From positions 1 through 64,000 of the forward strand of contig DXZE01000003.1 of NCBI GenBank assembly GCA_019415435.1: a stretch of 64,000 nucleotides of DNA, in the 5' to 3' direction. The stretch's first letter is position 1; each line of letters starts with the position of its first letter. The position numbers and the translations under genes are program-made. Shown piece after piece: positions 33,624 to 43,118 of the stretch. This DNA is from Erysipelotrichaceae bacterium. Lineage in GTDB: Bacteria > Bacillota_I > Bacilli_A > Erysipelotrichales > Erysipelotrichaceae. The notes beneath the pieces were generated by a model. The model saw only the letters and a list, made by a program, of their open reading frames with translations, was not told the origin of the DNA and searched no databases.

Positions 33624-34858
33624 AGAATATTATTCTCTGCGGTATCAGAACAGATGAATCTGAACATGTCTTTACAAGCAGGATGGAAGAGCTGGAAGCA
33701 CTCTGCAAAGCAGATGATCTCAAGGTTGTTTCCAAAGTCATGCAGAAAGCTTCTTCCCTGCATCCCAAGACTGCATTCAGAGAAGGCAAGCTGCATGAAT
33801 TAGCTGTATCTGTACAGATGCACGAAGCAGACATAGTCGTCTTCTATAACAGCCTTAGTCCAAAGATATCTCAAAGAATTGCGGAAGTATGCAAATGTAA
33901 AGTCATAGACAGAACGGCTGTTATTCTGGATATATTCGCTGCTCATGCCCGCTCAAGACCTGCCAAATTACAGACAGAAATGGCAAGATTACAGTATGAA
34001 TTACCTTATGCCATGTCTCATCACAAACCGCAGGAGCGCATGCGGGGTGGCGGTGTGACAAACCGCGGCAGTGGTGAAATGCAGAATTCTTTGATAGCCG
34101 GTAACTATAAGAAGAGGATTCATAACTTACAGAAAGAACTGGACAGAATCCAGCTTCAGCATCATCAGGATGAAAACAGACGAACAAAACTGCGTATTGC
34201 AAGAGCCGCCTTAGTCGGTTATACCAATGCCGGTAAGAGTTTCTTAATGAATGCATTATTAGATTACAGTGATGCCAAAGGCATGCAGGTGCTCGAAAAG
34301 GATCAGTTGTTTGCGACATTGGATACATCGGTAAGACTCATTCATGATCAGAATAAAAGCTTTCTTCTCTATGATACGGTAGGCTTTGTCTCTGATCTTC
34401 CAAAAGACTTATTAAAGGCATTTGAGACAACTCTTTCTGCAGTGAAAGACGCGGACTTACTGATTCATGTCATTGATTCCTCAGATGAGGAGTATGAAGA
34501 GAAAATACAGATTACAGAAGATACATTAAAAGAGATTCATGCGGATCATATACCGGTATTAAAAGTCTATACAAAATCAGATTTATTATCAGATAAAAGT
34601 GATGGCAGATTCTATGTATCCAGTGTTACACAAGAAGGTATTCCTGCCTTTATTAAGGAAGTCATTCACAGATTATATCCTCATGAAACAATCATGCATT
34701 GCCATATTCCATATGGTCAGTCTGGACTGTTACAATCATATACACATGCTGTAACAATCCAGTTTCTGGATAATGATGAAACTGGTATGAATGTACATAT
34801 AGAAGGACCTGAGAGTTATCTTAAGGTATTTCAACCATATAGAAAGAAGGAAAAGTAA
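33620..34858 (+). CDS. hflX: HflX ribosome-associated GTPase
   Basis: 412 residues. N-terminal HflX domain (about 1-190, including RPAKLQTEMARLQYELP and a GGGVTNRGSGE-like loop), then the G domain with VGYTNAGKSFLMNALL (G1), DTVGFVSDLP (G3) and YTKSDL (G4). It rescues or splits stalled ribosomes under stress. The start overlaps the GNAT stop and its stop overlaps the next start (TAATG). Confidence 0.95.
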   Translation: MKNIILCGIRTDESEHVFTSRMEELEALCKADDLKVVSKVMQKASSLHPKTAFREGKLHELAVSVQMHEADIVVFYNSLSPKISQRIAEVCKCKVIDRTAVILDIFAAHARSRPAKLQTEMARLQYELPYAMSHHKPQERMRGGGVTNRGSGEMQNSLIAGNYKKRIHNLQKELDRIQLQHHQDENRRTKLRIARAALVGYTNAGKSFLMNALLDYSDAKGMQVLEKDQLFATLDTSVRLIHDQNKSFLLYDTVGFVSDLPKDLLKAFETTLSAVKDADLLIHVIDSSDEEYEEKIQITEDTLKEIHADHIPVLKVYTKSDLLSDKSDGRFYVSSVTQEGIPAFIKEVIHRLYPHETIMHCHIPYGQSGLLQSYTHAVTIQFLDNDETGMNVHIEGPESYLKVFQPYRKKEK

Positions 34859-36234
34859 TGTCAGAAAAGAAAACAGTATGGGAAAAAATGAACAAGAAAC
34901 AGAAGAAAGAATTAATGAAGTTTAATGAAGAATACAAGGAATTCTTATCTGTTTCAAAAACGGAAAGAACATTTACCGCTAACAGTGTCAAGGCTGCTGA
35001 AAAGGCAGGCTTTGTCAATCTGGATACAGTTAGGAAATTACATGCAGGAGATAAGGTATATGCCGTTAACAGAGGCAAGAACTTCCTTGCCTTCATTATT
35101 GGTAATAAGCCGGTAAAAGAAGGTATGAATATCCTGGGGGCACATATCGATTCCCCACGTATGGATCTTAAGCAGCATCCGCTCTATGAAAAGGATGGTC
35201 TTGCTCTATTGGATACTCATTACTATGGCGGTATTAAAAAGTATCAGTGGGTGGCAAGACCTATGGCTTTAGTAGGTGTTGTCGTCAAGAAAGATGGAAC
35301 TAAGGTTTCTATTAACATTGGTGATGATCCGGATGATCCGGTAGTAGGCGTATCTGATTTATTGATCCATCTTGCAAGAAAGCAGATGGAAAAGCCAGGC
35401 TCTACCGTTGTAGAAGGAGAGAAGCTGGATCTTCTTGCCGGTTCCATACCTGATGAAAAAGTTAAGAAAGATTCAGTCAAGGCATATGTATTACAGATAT
35501 TGAAAGATAAATATGACATTGATGAAGATGACTTCATGTCTGCGGAAATCGAAGTAGTACCAGCAGGTAAGGCAAGAGATTATGGCTTAGATCGTTCTAT
35601 GATCATCGGTTATGGTCATGATGATAAAGTATGTGCCTATACATCTTTAAGAGCCTTATTAGACATGAAAGAAGTACCCGAAAGAACATCCTGTGTCATC
35701 CTTGTGGATAAGGAAGAGATTGGTTCTGTAGGTAATACAGGTATGCAGTCAGCTTTCTTTGATCATGTCGTCGCAAAGCTTAATGCCTTACAGGGTAATG
35801 TCACTCTTGTAGATCAGAATGATACATATGAAAATTCCAGAATGTTATCTTCTGATGTTTCCATTGCCTATGATCCAAACTATCCGGAAGTTATGGAAGC
35901 CAATAACTCTGCTTACTTTGGAAAGGGTATCTGCTTTAACAAGTATACTGGTTCTGGAGGAAAGTCAGGATCCAATGATGCCAATGCAGAATATATGGCA
36001 AAGATCAGAAAAGTCATGGATGATAATGACTGTTATTTCCAGACATGTGAGCTTGGCGCCGTAGATGCTGGCGGTGGCGGAACCATTGCCTACATCATGG
36101 CTGATAAGAACATGGATGTCATTGATGCAGGTATCTGCGTACAGAACATGCATGCCCCATATGAAGTCGTATCCAAGGCGGATGTCTATGAAGCTTACAG
36201 AGCTTATATAGCCTTCTTAAAAGATATGGATTAA
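34858..36234 (+). CDS. M18 family aminopeptidase
   Basis: 458 residues. The two-zinc centre is visible in GAHIDSPRMDLKQHPLYE (about 96-113), DKEEIGSVGNTGMQS (about 281-295) and the C-terminal MHAPYEVVSKADVYEAY. M18 aminopeptidases remove N-terminal residues, often acidic ones, in the cytoplasm. Coupled to hflX by TAATG and closed by a terminator. Confidence 0.95.
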   Translation: MSEKKTVWEKMNKKQKKELMKFNEEYKEFLSVSKTERTFTANSVKAAEKAGFVNLDTVRKLHAGDKVYAVNRGKNFLAFIIGNKPVKEGMNILGAHIDSPRMDLKQHPLYEKDGLALLDTHYYGGIKKYQWVARPMALVGVVVKKDGTKVSINIGDDPDDPVVGVSDLLIHLARKQMEKPGSTVVEGEKLDLLAGSIPDEKVKKDSVKAYVLQILKDKYDIDEDDFMSAEIEVVPAGKARDYGLDRSMIIGYGHDDKVCAYTSLRALLDMKEVPERTSCVILVDKEEIGSVGNTGMQSAFFDHVVAKLNALQGNVTLVDQNDTYENSRMLSSDVSIAYDPNYPEVMEANNSAYFGKGICFNKYTGSGGKSGSNDANAEYMAKIRKVMDDNDCYFQTCELGAVDAGGGGTIAYIMADKNMDVIDAGICVQNMHAPYEVVSKADVYEAYRAYIAFLKDMD

Positions 36235-36257
36235 CACAGCTGAATATCTGATACAAT

Positions 36258-36282
36258 AAAGACAGAGTTTATCTGTCTTTTT
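36258..36282 (+). terminator. Terminator after the M18 aminopeptidase gene
   Basis: AAAGACAG/CTGTCTTT 8-bp stem, 7-nt loop, followed by TT and A-rich sequence; the T-run is partly in the stem. Confidence 0.8.
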
Positions 36283-36306
36283 AAATGGCAGTCCAAAGGA
36301 TATTCT

Positions 36307-37584
36307 ATGAAAATAACATATTATTTTGTAAGACATGGAGAAACACTTTTCAACCGCAAGGGACGTGTACAGGGAGTATGTGACTCTCCTTTAACAAATA
36401 ACGGTATTCGTCAGGCAGATCAGGTTCATGATGTTTTTAAGGAAGTTTTCTTTGATCGTATCTATACTTCACCATCGGAAAGAGCGATGGATACAGCTGC
36501 CCATATATTAGAGGGTCGGCATGTACAGCCTGAAGTCATCAATGACCTGCATGAAGTGGACTTCGGAAAACTAGAAGGAACAAGATTTACTTCTCACCCG
36601 GATGAGATACGCTATTGTTTCAATCATCAGGATTTCTCATCCGTTGGTGGAGAGAATAAAGAACAGGCAGGTAAGCGTGCCTTAAAGGTCATGGATGAAA
36701 TCACGAACCGGTGTAATGATCAGGATTCTGTGCTGCTTGTTTCACACGGTTTCTTTGAATTCTTTATCATGTCTGCTGTTCTAGGTATGGATGTAAATAC
36801 ATATCGTGAAGAAAAGGAAAAGGAAGGAAAGAGTCCGATTCCTAATGGCGGGATTATGGTATTTACTTATGAAGATGGTAAATACAGTCTTATTGAAGAA
36901 CCTGTATCCCCAAAAGAGTTCAAACCATTAAAGGAAAACAAGACCGTACATTTCTGGTATATGAGACATGGAGAAACAGAGTTTAATCTTTATAACCGTA
37001 TCCAGGGATGGTGTGATTCTCCTTTAACAAAACAGGGAATTGCCCAGGTAGAAGAAACTGCAGAAACTTTAAAGGATATTCCTTTTGATAAGATCTATTG
37101 TTCTACCGCAGGCAGAGCCCGTGCTTCCGCAAAGATCATGGCAGAAGGAAGAATGGTAGATCCAATGCCGTTACGTGGTCTTAAGGAACTGAACTTTGGC
37201 GACTATGAAGGCATTATCCGTGATTCCTGGAAAGATGAAATCATGAGAAGACACCGGGAAGGTGAAAACTGGGATGATGCTGGTGGTGAAAGCGGTAAGG
37301 AACTGGAAAAAAGAATCCGTCATACCTTTGATAAGATAGTCAGTGCTTCCAAAGACAATCAGAATATTCTGGTTGTCGGTCATGGTACATACTACATGAA
37401 TATACTGCGTATCTTCTTTGGTATGGAAAGAGATACGGTAGAATCCATACGCCGCTCATCCGGTCATAGGCCTATGCCGAATGCCGGTATCTTCCGGTTT
37501 GATTATAAAGATGGGGAATATCAGCTGGTACAGTTGATGATATCTGCAGAAGAATACAGAGAAGAAAAAGAAAGTGAAGCTTAA
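36307..37584 (+). CDS. Tandem histidine phosphatase (two phosphoglycerate-mutase-type domains)
   Basis: 425 residues made of two full histidine phosphatase domains. Domain 1 (1-205) has VRHGETLFNRKGRVQG, DLHEVDFGKLEG and VSHGFFEFF; domain 2 (about 214-425) has MRHGETEFNLYNRIQG, LKELNFGDYEG and VGHGTYYMN. Both keep the catalytic RHG histidine (His10, His221), the acid glutamate and the second histidine, so both should work. The halves are alike but clearly diverged, indicating an old duplication. Substrate unknown; phosphosugars or nucleotides are usual. Confidence 0.9.
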   Translation: MKITYYFVRHGETLFNRKGRVQGVCDSPLTNNGIRQADQVHDVFKEVFFDRIYTSPSERAMDTAAHILEGRHVQPEVINDLHEVDFGKLEGTRFTSHPDEIRYCFNHQDFSSVGGENKEQAGKRALKVMDEITNRCNDQDSVLLVSHGFFEFFIMSAVLGMDVNTYREEKEKEGKSPIPNGGIMVFTYEDGKYSLIEEPVSPKEFKPLKENKTVHFWYMRHGETEFNLYNRIQGWCDSPLTKQGIAQVEETAETLKDIPFDKIYCSTAGRARASAKIMAEGRMVDPMPLRGLKELNFGDYEGIIRDSWKDEIMRRHREGENWDDAGGESGKELEKRIRHTFDKIVSASKDNQNILVVGHGTYYMNILRIFFGMERDTVESIRRSSGHRPMPNAGIFRFDYKDGEYQLVQLMISAEEYREEKESEA

Positions 37585-37597
37585 TTCACTTTCTTTT
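37566..37597. terminator. Bidirectional terminator formed by two convergent gene ends
   Basis: A 13-bp perfect stem (AAAAGAAAGTGAA with TTCACTTTCTTTT) and a 6-nt loop. The loop and stem hold the stop codons of both the histidine phosphatase (37582-37584) and the citrate synthase (37586-37588). A/T runs on both sides suit termination in both directions. Confidence 0.88.
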
Positions 37598-38959
37598 GCT
37601 TAACGGTATATACTCCTGATATTCACCGACATATTTATAGGCAGGACGAATAATACGACCGGCAAATTCAATTTCCTCAATTCTGTGTGCACACCATCCG
37701 GCTACTCTCGATATTGCAAAGATAGGGGTGTATACATCCGTAGAGAAACCAAGTATTCTGTAGATCAGACCACTGAATAAATCCATATTGGCACAGACAT
37801 GCTTTGTCTGTCCTTTTTCTTCTTTGAATACTTCCGGGGCTATTCTTTCAATCTGACAAAGCAGGTCATATTCTCTGCCAAAGCCTTTCTGATAAGCAAG
37901 ATCCCTGGAGTATTTCTTTAATATCTGGGCTCTGGGATCACTCTTTGTATAAACAGCATGTCCCATGCCATAGATAAGACCGGATTTATCGCCAGCTTCC
38001 TTATGGATAATCTTACGCAGATATTCCTTAACTGCCGCATCATTGTTTACGTCTGATACATGTTTAAGAATATCATCCATCTGATCCATAACTTTCAGAT
38101 TGGCACCACCATGTTTCGGACCCTTTAAAGAAAGGACAGATGCCGCAATAGCAGAATAGGTATCTGTGCCGGTAGAAGACAGCACTCTGGATGTGAAGGC
38201 AGAGTTATTGCCACCGCCATGATCTGCCTGAACAACCATACATAAGTCAAGAAGCTTTGCTTCTTCATGTGTAAACTTCTGGTCAGGACGATATGTCGCA
38301 AGAATATGCTCGGCAGTATGTAATCCCTTTACAGGATAGTGGAAATACAGAGATCCATGTTCATAGACATGTTTCTTGGTTATATAGGCATATACCATCA
38401 TCGTTGGTAATTCCGCAATTAAGTTAATAGATTGTTTTAAGATATTCTCTAAAGAAGAATCTTCCGCATCTTCATCATAGGAATACATGGCAAGTACGGA
38501 TCTTGCCATTTTATTCATGATGTTTGGAGATGGGGCAGCCATGATCATTGTTTCCGCAAAGCCTTCCGGAAGCTCCCGGTGATTTTCAAGAAGGGAAGAA
38601 AACATAGTCAGATTTTTCTGACTTGGTAAAGATCCAAATAACAGCAGCCAGGCTGTCTCTTCATATAAGAAACGATCATTTTCAAATGCTTCCTTTACAA
38701 TATCCTGAATATCAATACCACGGTATATCAGTTTTCCATCACAGGGAATGATATTTCCATCTTTCTCTTTTTCATAACCTATGACATCGCATATATTTGT
38801 AAGACCTGCAAGTACACCTGTGCCATCCGCATTACGCAAACCGCGTTTGACACCAAGCTTCTCACTGATTTCAGTATCAATATGATTATGTCTGCGGTAT
38901 TCATTGCATAACAGCGTTAATTGTTCTTTCGTCAGGTCCTGTACATCCGGATAAAACAT
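37586..38959 (-). CDS. gltA: Citrate synthase
   Basis: 457 residues, of the longer citrate synthase form found in anaerobic Firmicutes. Catalytic landmarks: VKGLHTAEHIL, VVQADHGGGNNSAFTSRV (first active-site His), GPKHGGANLKVM (His-Gly-Gly), GMGHAVYTKSDPRA (second His) and the C-terminal Asp in NMDLFSGLIYRILG. It makes citrate from oxaloacetate and acetyl-CoA. GGAGGTG precedes the start. Divergent from the aconitase and isocitrate dehydrogenase genes, with shared operator-like repeats. Confidence 0.94.
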   Translation of the reverse strand: MFYPDVQDLTKEQLTLLCNEYRRHNHIDTEISEKLGVKRGLRNADGTGVLAGLTNICDVIGYEKEKDGNIIPCDGKLIYRGIDIQDIVKEAFENDRFLYEETAWLLLFGSLPSQKNLTMFSSLLENHRELPEGFAETMIMAAPSPNIMNKMARSVLAMYSYDEDAEDSSLENILKQSINLIAELPTMMVYAYITKKHVYEHGSLYFHYPVKGLHTAEHILATYRPDQKFTHEEAKLLDLCMVVQADHGGGNNSAFTSRVLSSTGTDTYSAIAASVLSLKGPKHGGANLKVMDQMDDILKHVSDVNNDAAVKEYLRKIIHKEAGDKSGLIYGMGHAVYTKSDPRAQILKKYSRDLAYQKGFGREYDLLCQIERIAPEVFKEEKGQTKHVCANMDLFSGLIYRILGFSTDVYTPIFAISRVAGWCAHRIEEIEFAGRIIRPAYKYVGEYQEYIPLSKRK

Positions 38960-38974
38960 GTAACACCTCCAGTA

Positions 38975-39018
38975 ATTTACATTCTAGATGTAAATATTTA
39001 CATAATCAATATGTAAAT
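38975..39018. promoter_or_regulatory. Four alternating 8-bp half-sites between citrate synthase and isocitrate dehydrogenase genes
   Basis: ATTTACAT (38975-38982), ATGTAAAT (38988-38995), ATTTACAT (38996-39003) and ATGTAAAT (39011-39018). The middle pair is a perfect 16-bp palindrome; the outer pairs are 5 and 7 bp apart. The array covers the divergent promoter region and is the probable operator for shared control of the citrate branch. The regulator is unknown and the pattern is not the CcpC box that I know from Bacillus. Confidence 0.7.
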
Positions 39019-39074
39019 AGTGAAAGAATATGAGTAATCTTGTATTAAAATAGATTCGTTGAGAGGTTTTGAAT

Positions 39075-40070
39075 ATGATAGTTGTATTAATTCCCGGAGA
39101 TGGTATTGGTCAAGAGATCTCACAGAGTGTTAAAGAAGTATCAGAAGCTTTATCCTGTCCGATTGAATGGGAGGAATATAAGGCTGGTGCAGACTACTAC
39201 AAGGAAAGCGGTAATCTGATTGAACCAGGTACCTTAGAGGCCATACAGAAGACTGGCATTGCCTTAAAAGGGCCTACGGCAACGCCTGTTGGTACAGGTT
39301 TCCGTTCTATCAATGTACAGCTTCGCCAGCATTTCCATACATACGCAAACTTACGTCCGGTTCATTCCATACCTGGTATTAAAAGCAGATATGAAAATGT
39401 AGATCTTGTTATTGTCAGAGAGAATACGGAAGATCTGTATAAGGGAATTGAATACATGCTGGATGAGGATACTGCTAATGGTGTCAAGCTCATTACCAGA
39501 AAGGCATGTGAAAGAATTGTAACGTTTGCCTTTGATTATGCTGTAAAGCATCATCGTAAGAAGGTAACAGCCGTTCATAAGGCAAATATCATGAAGCTTA
39601 CAGATGGCTTATTCTTAGACGCATTCCATCATGTGGCAGAGTCTTATCCGGATATTGAGGCAGATGATGTCATCATCGATGCCTTATGCATGAAGTTAGT
39701 GATGGATCCAACCCGGTTTGATGTATTAGTCACAGAGAATCTGTATGGTGACATTATCTCAGATCTTTGTGCAGGATTAGTCGGTGGTCTTGGTTTTGCG
39801 CCAAGTGCCAATATAGGTGAAGATGTACGTATCTATGAAGCTGTTCATGGGTCTGCACCAGATATAGCTGGTCAGAACAAGGCAAATCCAACTGCCTTAT
39901 TGTTAAGCTTTGCCATGTTACTAAAAGATAACGGTATGATGGATAAAGCAGAAAAGCTGGAGAATGCGATCTACTCCTTAACAAAAGAAGGAAAGCATCT
40001 GACTGCAGATGTAGGTGGATCGTCAACATGTACTGAATTTACCAAAGCAATCATAGAAAGGCTGGATTAA
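39075..40070 (+). CDS. icd: NAD-type isocitrate dehydrogenase
   Basis: 331 residues from the ATG at 39075 (GAGAGG 8 bp upstream; a TTG at 39069 is less likely). [11 protein letters not shown] opens the fold; [10 protein letters not shown] is the phosphate-serine loop, [14 protein letters not shown] the next substrate segment, and [27 protein letters not shown] the metal and cofactor region. [16 protein letters not shown] is the usual C-terminal signature. It resembles NAD-dependent isocitrate dehydrogenases (IDH3-like) more than isopropylmalate dehydrogenase, and the neighbours agree. Confidence 0.9.
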   Translation: MIVVLIPGDGIGQEISQSVKEVSEALSCPIEWEEYKAGADYYKESGNLIEPGTLEAIQKTGIALKGPTATPVGTGFRSINVQLRQHFHTYANLRPVHSIPGIKSRYENVDLVIVRENTEDLYKGIEYMLDEDTANGVKLITRKACERIVTFAFDYAVKHHRKKVTAVHKANIMKLTDGLFLDAFHHVAESYPDIEADDVIIDALCMKLVMDPTRFDVLVTENLYGDIISDLCAGLVGGLGFAPSANIGEDVRIYEAVHGSAPDIAGQNKANPTALLLSFAMLLKDNGMMDKAEKLENAIYSLTKEGKHLTADVGGSSTCTEFTKAIIERLD

Positions 40071-40072
40071 GT

Positions 40073-42301
40073 ATGGAACTTCATAACCATGGTGTATTCC
40101 TTATTGATGGAAAATTAATTGAAGATGAAAACAGAGACAAAGAAGAAGGCAGAAAGAAGACCATCTCATGGAAGATATTAAATAAGCATGATAATCATAC
40201 GGATCCTGCGCTTCTTCATATGCACTTTGATTCTTTGACTTCTCATGACATTACCTATGTAGGCATTATCCAGACAGCGAGAGCTTCTGGTTTAAAGGAA
40301 TTCCCGATGCCTTATGTATTAACAAATTGCCATAATACACTTTGTGCAGTAGGTGGAACCATCAATGAAGATGATCACAGGTTTGCTTTATCTGCGGCAC
40401 ATAAATATGGTGGTATCTATGTACCGCCAAACATGGCTGTCATTCACTCCTATAACCGTGAAATGATGACTGCCTGTGGCAATATGATTCTTGGCTCAGA
40501 TTCCCATACCCGCTATGGTGCACTGGGCACAATGGGTGTTGGCGAAGGCGGTGGTGAACTAGCCAAGCAGTTACTTGGCAGAACCTATGACATGACAAAA
40601 CCAGAAACCGTCTTAATCTGGTTAACAGGAAAACCAAGCCCCGGCATAGGTCCTCATGATGTGGCGCTTGCCTTATGTGGTGCTGTTTATGCCAATGGCT
40701 TTGTCAAAAACAGAATCATGGAATTTGCCGGTCCTGGCATTGCCTCATTATCACAGGATTATCGTAATGGCATTGATGTCATGACAACCGAGACTACCTG
40801 CTGGAGCAGTATCTGGGAAACCGATGATACAACCAAGGCATATTATGTCTCTCATGGAAGATCCGATGCCTATCATGAATTAAAAGAAGAAGATGGTGCT
40901 TACTTTGACAGATACATCACATTAGATTTAGGTTCCATAGAATCCATGATTGCCTTGCCAATGCATCCAAGCTATGCCGTATCGATTCATGACTTATTAC
41001 AAGATCCTTATCATTATCTCAAAGAAGCAGAAGACCGTGCCAATGAACAGTTAAAGGGCAAGGTAAAAATGGACCTTGTTTCTAAGATTCATGGTAAGGA
41101 TGTATTCGTTGATCAGGGAATCATTGCCGGATGCAGTGGCGGTACTTATGACAACATCATGGCCGCAGCATCTATATTAAAGAATCAGGATACGGGCAAT
41201 GGTGAATTCAGACTTTCTGTTTATCCGGATTCCATGCCGGTTTATAAGGCATTAAGTGAAAACGGTACTGTTGCAGAACTTGTAAGCAGCGGTGCTATCT
41301 TCAGAGAAGCATTCTGTGGACCATGCTTTGGGGCAGGAGATACACCAGCAAATGGTGAATTATCCATCCGTCATACAACCCGTAACTTTCCTAACAGAGA
41401 GGGTTCCAAGCCTAATGAAGGACAGCTTGCTTCAGTTGCCTTAATGGACGCAAGGTCCATTGCGGCTGCTGCCGCAAATCAGGGTAAGTTAACTGCCGCA
41501 ACAGATGTATGTCATGAAGAAGAAAAGATTGTCCCATATATCTTTGACAGGTCTTTATATGAAAAGCGTGTCTACAATGGTTATGGCAAAGCAGATCCTG
41601 ATTATGAGCTTCACTTTGGACCGAATATCAAGGACTGGCCAGAACAGCCATCTCTTCATGATGATATGTTAATTAAGGTTGTTTCCCATATCGATGATCC
41701 TGTCACAACAACCGATGAACTCATCCCTTCTGGCGAAACAAGTTCTTATCGATCCAATCCATTACGCTTAGCTGAATTTACTTTATCCAGAAGAGATCCG
41801 GAATATGTACTATCCGCAAAAGAAGTACAGACAATCCGTAATGATAAAGAACAGGGTACAGTAGACAAAGAACTGCAGGATGTCCTGGAAACATTAAAGA
41901 ATCATGACATTACTGTAGATCTATCTGAAACAGGTATCGGTTCTGCTATCTATGCCAATAAACCAGGCGATGGATCTGCCAGAGAACAGGCAGCCTCTTG
42001 TCAAAGGGTATTAGGTGGTTCAGCAAACTTTGCCCATGAATATGCCACAAAGAGATACCGCTCCAATTGCATTAACTGGGGTATTCTTCCATTTGTGACC
42101 AAAGATGATGCTTATTTATCCAAAGGAACATGGGTCTATCTGAAAGATATCAGAAAATCCCTTAAAGAAGATCTTCCGGTTAAAGCATATGCTGTTTCAG
42201 GTGGTACAGTGCATCCTGTACAGGTAGAAACAGGTTTATTAACAGATGAAGAAAAAGACATCCTTATGGATGGATGTCTCATTAACTATTACCGTCATTA
42301 A
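40073..42301 (+). CDS. acnA: Aconitate hydratase
   Basis: 742 residues. Cys ligands of the 4Fe-4S cluster are in CGNM... region and in SGAIFREAFCGPCFGAGDTPANG (two cysteines spaced CxxC); ILGSDSHTRYGALGTMGVGEGGGELA and TRNFPNREGSKPNEGQ are aconitase signatures. The C-terminal swivel domain (about 545-740) has NFAHEYATKRYRSNCINWGILPF. It isomerises citrate to isocitrate and follows icd by 2 bp. It starts with an unusual extra N-terminal stretch (FLIDGKLIEDENRD). Confidence 0.92.
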   Translation: MELHNHGVFLIDGKLIEDENRDKEEGRKKTISWKILNKHDNHTDPALLHMHFDSLTSHDITYVGIIQTARASGLKEFPMPYVLTNCHNTLCAVGGTINEDDHRFALSAAHKYGGIYVPPNMAVIHSYNREMMTACGNMILGSDSHTRYGALGTMGVGEGGGELAKQLLGRTYDMTKPETVLIWLTGKPSPGIGPHDVALALCGAVYANGFVKNRIMEFAGPGIASLSQDYRNGIDVMTTETTCWSSIWETDDTTKAYYVSHGRSDAYHELKEEDGAYFDRYITLDLGSIESMIALPMHPSYAVSIHDLLQDPYHYLKEAEDRANEQLKGKVKMDLVSKIHGKDVFVDQGIIAGCSGGTYDNIMAAASILKNQDTGNGEFRLSVYPDSMPVYKALSENGTVAELVSSGAIFREAFCGPCFGAGDTPANGELSIRHTTRNFPNREGSKPNEGQLASVALMDARSIAAAAANQGKLTAATDVCHEEEKIVPYIFDRSLYEKRVYNGYGKADPDYELHFGPNIKDWPEQPSLHDDMLIKVVSHIDDPVTTTDELIPSGETSSYRSNPLRLAEFTLSRRDPEYVLSAKEVQTIRNDKEQGTVDKELQDVLETLKNHDITVDLSETGIGSAIYANKPGDGSAREQAASCQRVLGGSANFAHEYATKRYRSNCINWGILPFVTKDDAYLSKGTWVYLKDIRKSLKEDLPVKAYAVSGGTVHPVQVETGLLTDEEKDILMDGCLINYYRH

Positions 42302-42305
42302 TGTG

Positions 42306-42331
42306 ATGCGGCAGGGGTAACTCTGCCGTAT
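42306..42331 (+). terminator. Terminator after aconitase gene
   Basis: ATGCGGCAGG paired with TCTGCCGTAT (two G-T pairs), loop GGGTAAC; the tail TTTCATTT is only partly T. Confidence 0.6.
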
Positions 42332-42332
42332 T

Positions 42333-43118
42333 TCATTTGATCAGATCAGGAAAGAGATAAGGAATAAATACCGGTACGATCTTTTCCCAATCCGTTTCAG
42401 AGTGATGACCGCCTGGAGTTAAGTGAGGATAGGTATGACATCCTCTTTCAGAATAGAGACGGTTCATCTTTAACATGATTTCCATAGAGTCAATGAATAA
42501 CCGTTTGCCATGAGCTTCCTGGGATCCCTGATCTATGTAGATGTAAGTATCAGAAGAGAAATCTGTATTTCTGATTAACTTTTTTAAATGTTCATAGTTA
42601 AAGAAAGTAGAAGGGGATACACAGGCAGCTCTGGAATAGAGATTGTTATATGCGGCAATCATATATTCTGACATTAAACCGCCCATACTGCTTCCGGCAA
42701 TCCCTACATGTTTTCTGTCCTTACGTACATGATATCTTTTCTCTGTTTCCGGTTTTAATACTTCCGCAAACCATCTGGCTGTTTCCTGTCCGCACGCATG
42801 TATCTTTGGAAGATCTTCCAGATGTGTCTTTTCAGGCGGATAAGGACAATACTCCGCAAGTCTTCTGTTACCTCTGTGGTTGCAATCCACCCCTGCGACA
42901 ACAAGATCTAATCCTGTTTTATCAAGATAGTCTTTGATGCCCCAGCATTTACCATATGTCGCAAGATCATCAAAAAACAGATTATGACCATCAAACATAT
43001 ACAGAACATCATATTTTCTTGTATTGTTTTCATAACTGTCTGGAAGATACACCCATATCTTTCTGGGAGATTGTGAGAATGGGTGTATATCCAGTGTAAA
43101 CATTTCTACTTTTCCCAT
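42333..43118 (-). CDS. Esterase D-like alpha/beta hydrolase
   Basis: 261 residues. The nucleophile elbow GIAGSSMGGLMSEYM (Ser of GSSMG, about residue 140) and the late His in LTPGGHHSETDW identify a putative esterase of the EsteraseD/enterochelin-esterase fold. RKIWVYLPDSYE and YDVLYMFDGHNLFFDD are typical early strands. No signal peptide. Substrate unknown. The start lies inside the 3' end of plsY (13-bp overlap). Confidence 0.88.
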   Translation of the reverse strand: MGKVEMFTLDIHPFSQSPRKIWVYLPDSYENNTRKYDVLYMFDGHNLFFDDLATYGKCWGIKDYLDKTGLDLVVAGVDCNHRGNRRLAEYCPYPPEKTHLEDLPKIHACGQETARWFAEVLKPETEKRYHVRKDRKHVGIAGSSMGGLMSEYMIAAYNNLYSRAACVSPSTFFNYEHLKKLIRNTDFSSDTYIYIDQGSQEAHGKRLFIDSMEIMLKMNRLYSERGCHTYPHLTPGGHHSETDWEKIVPVFIPYLFPDLIK

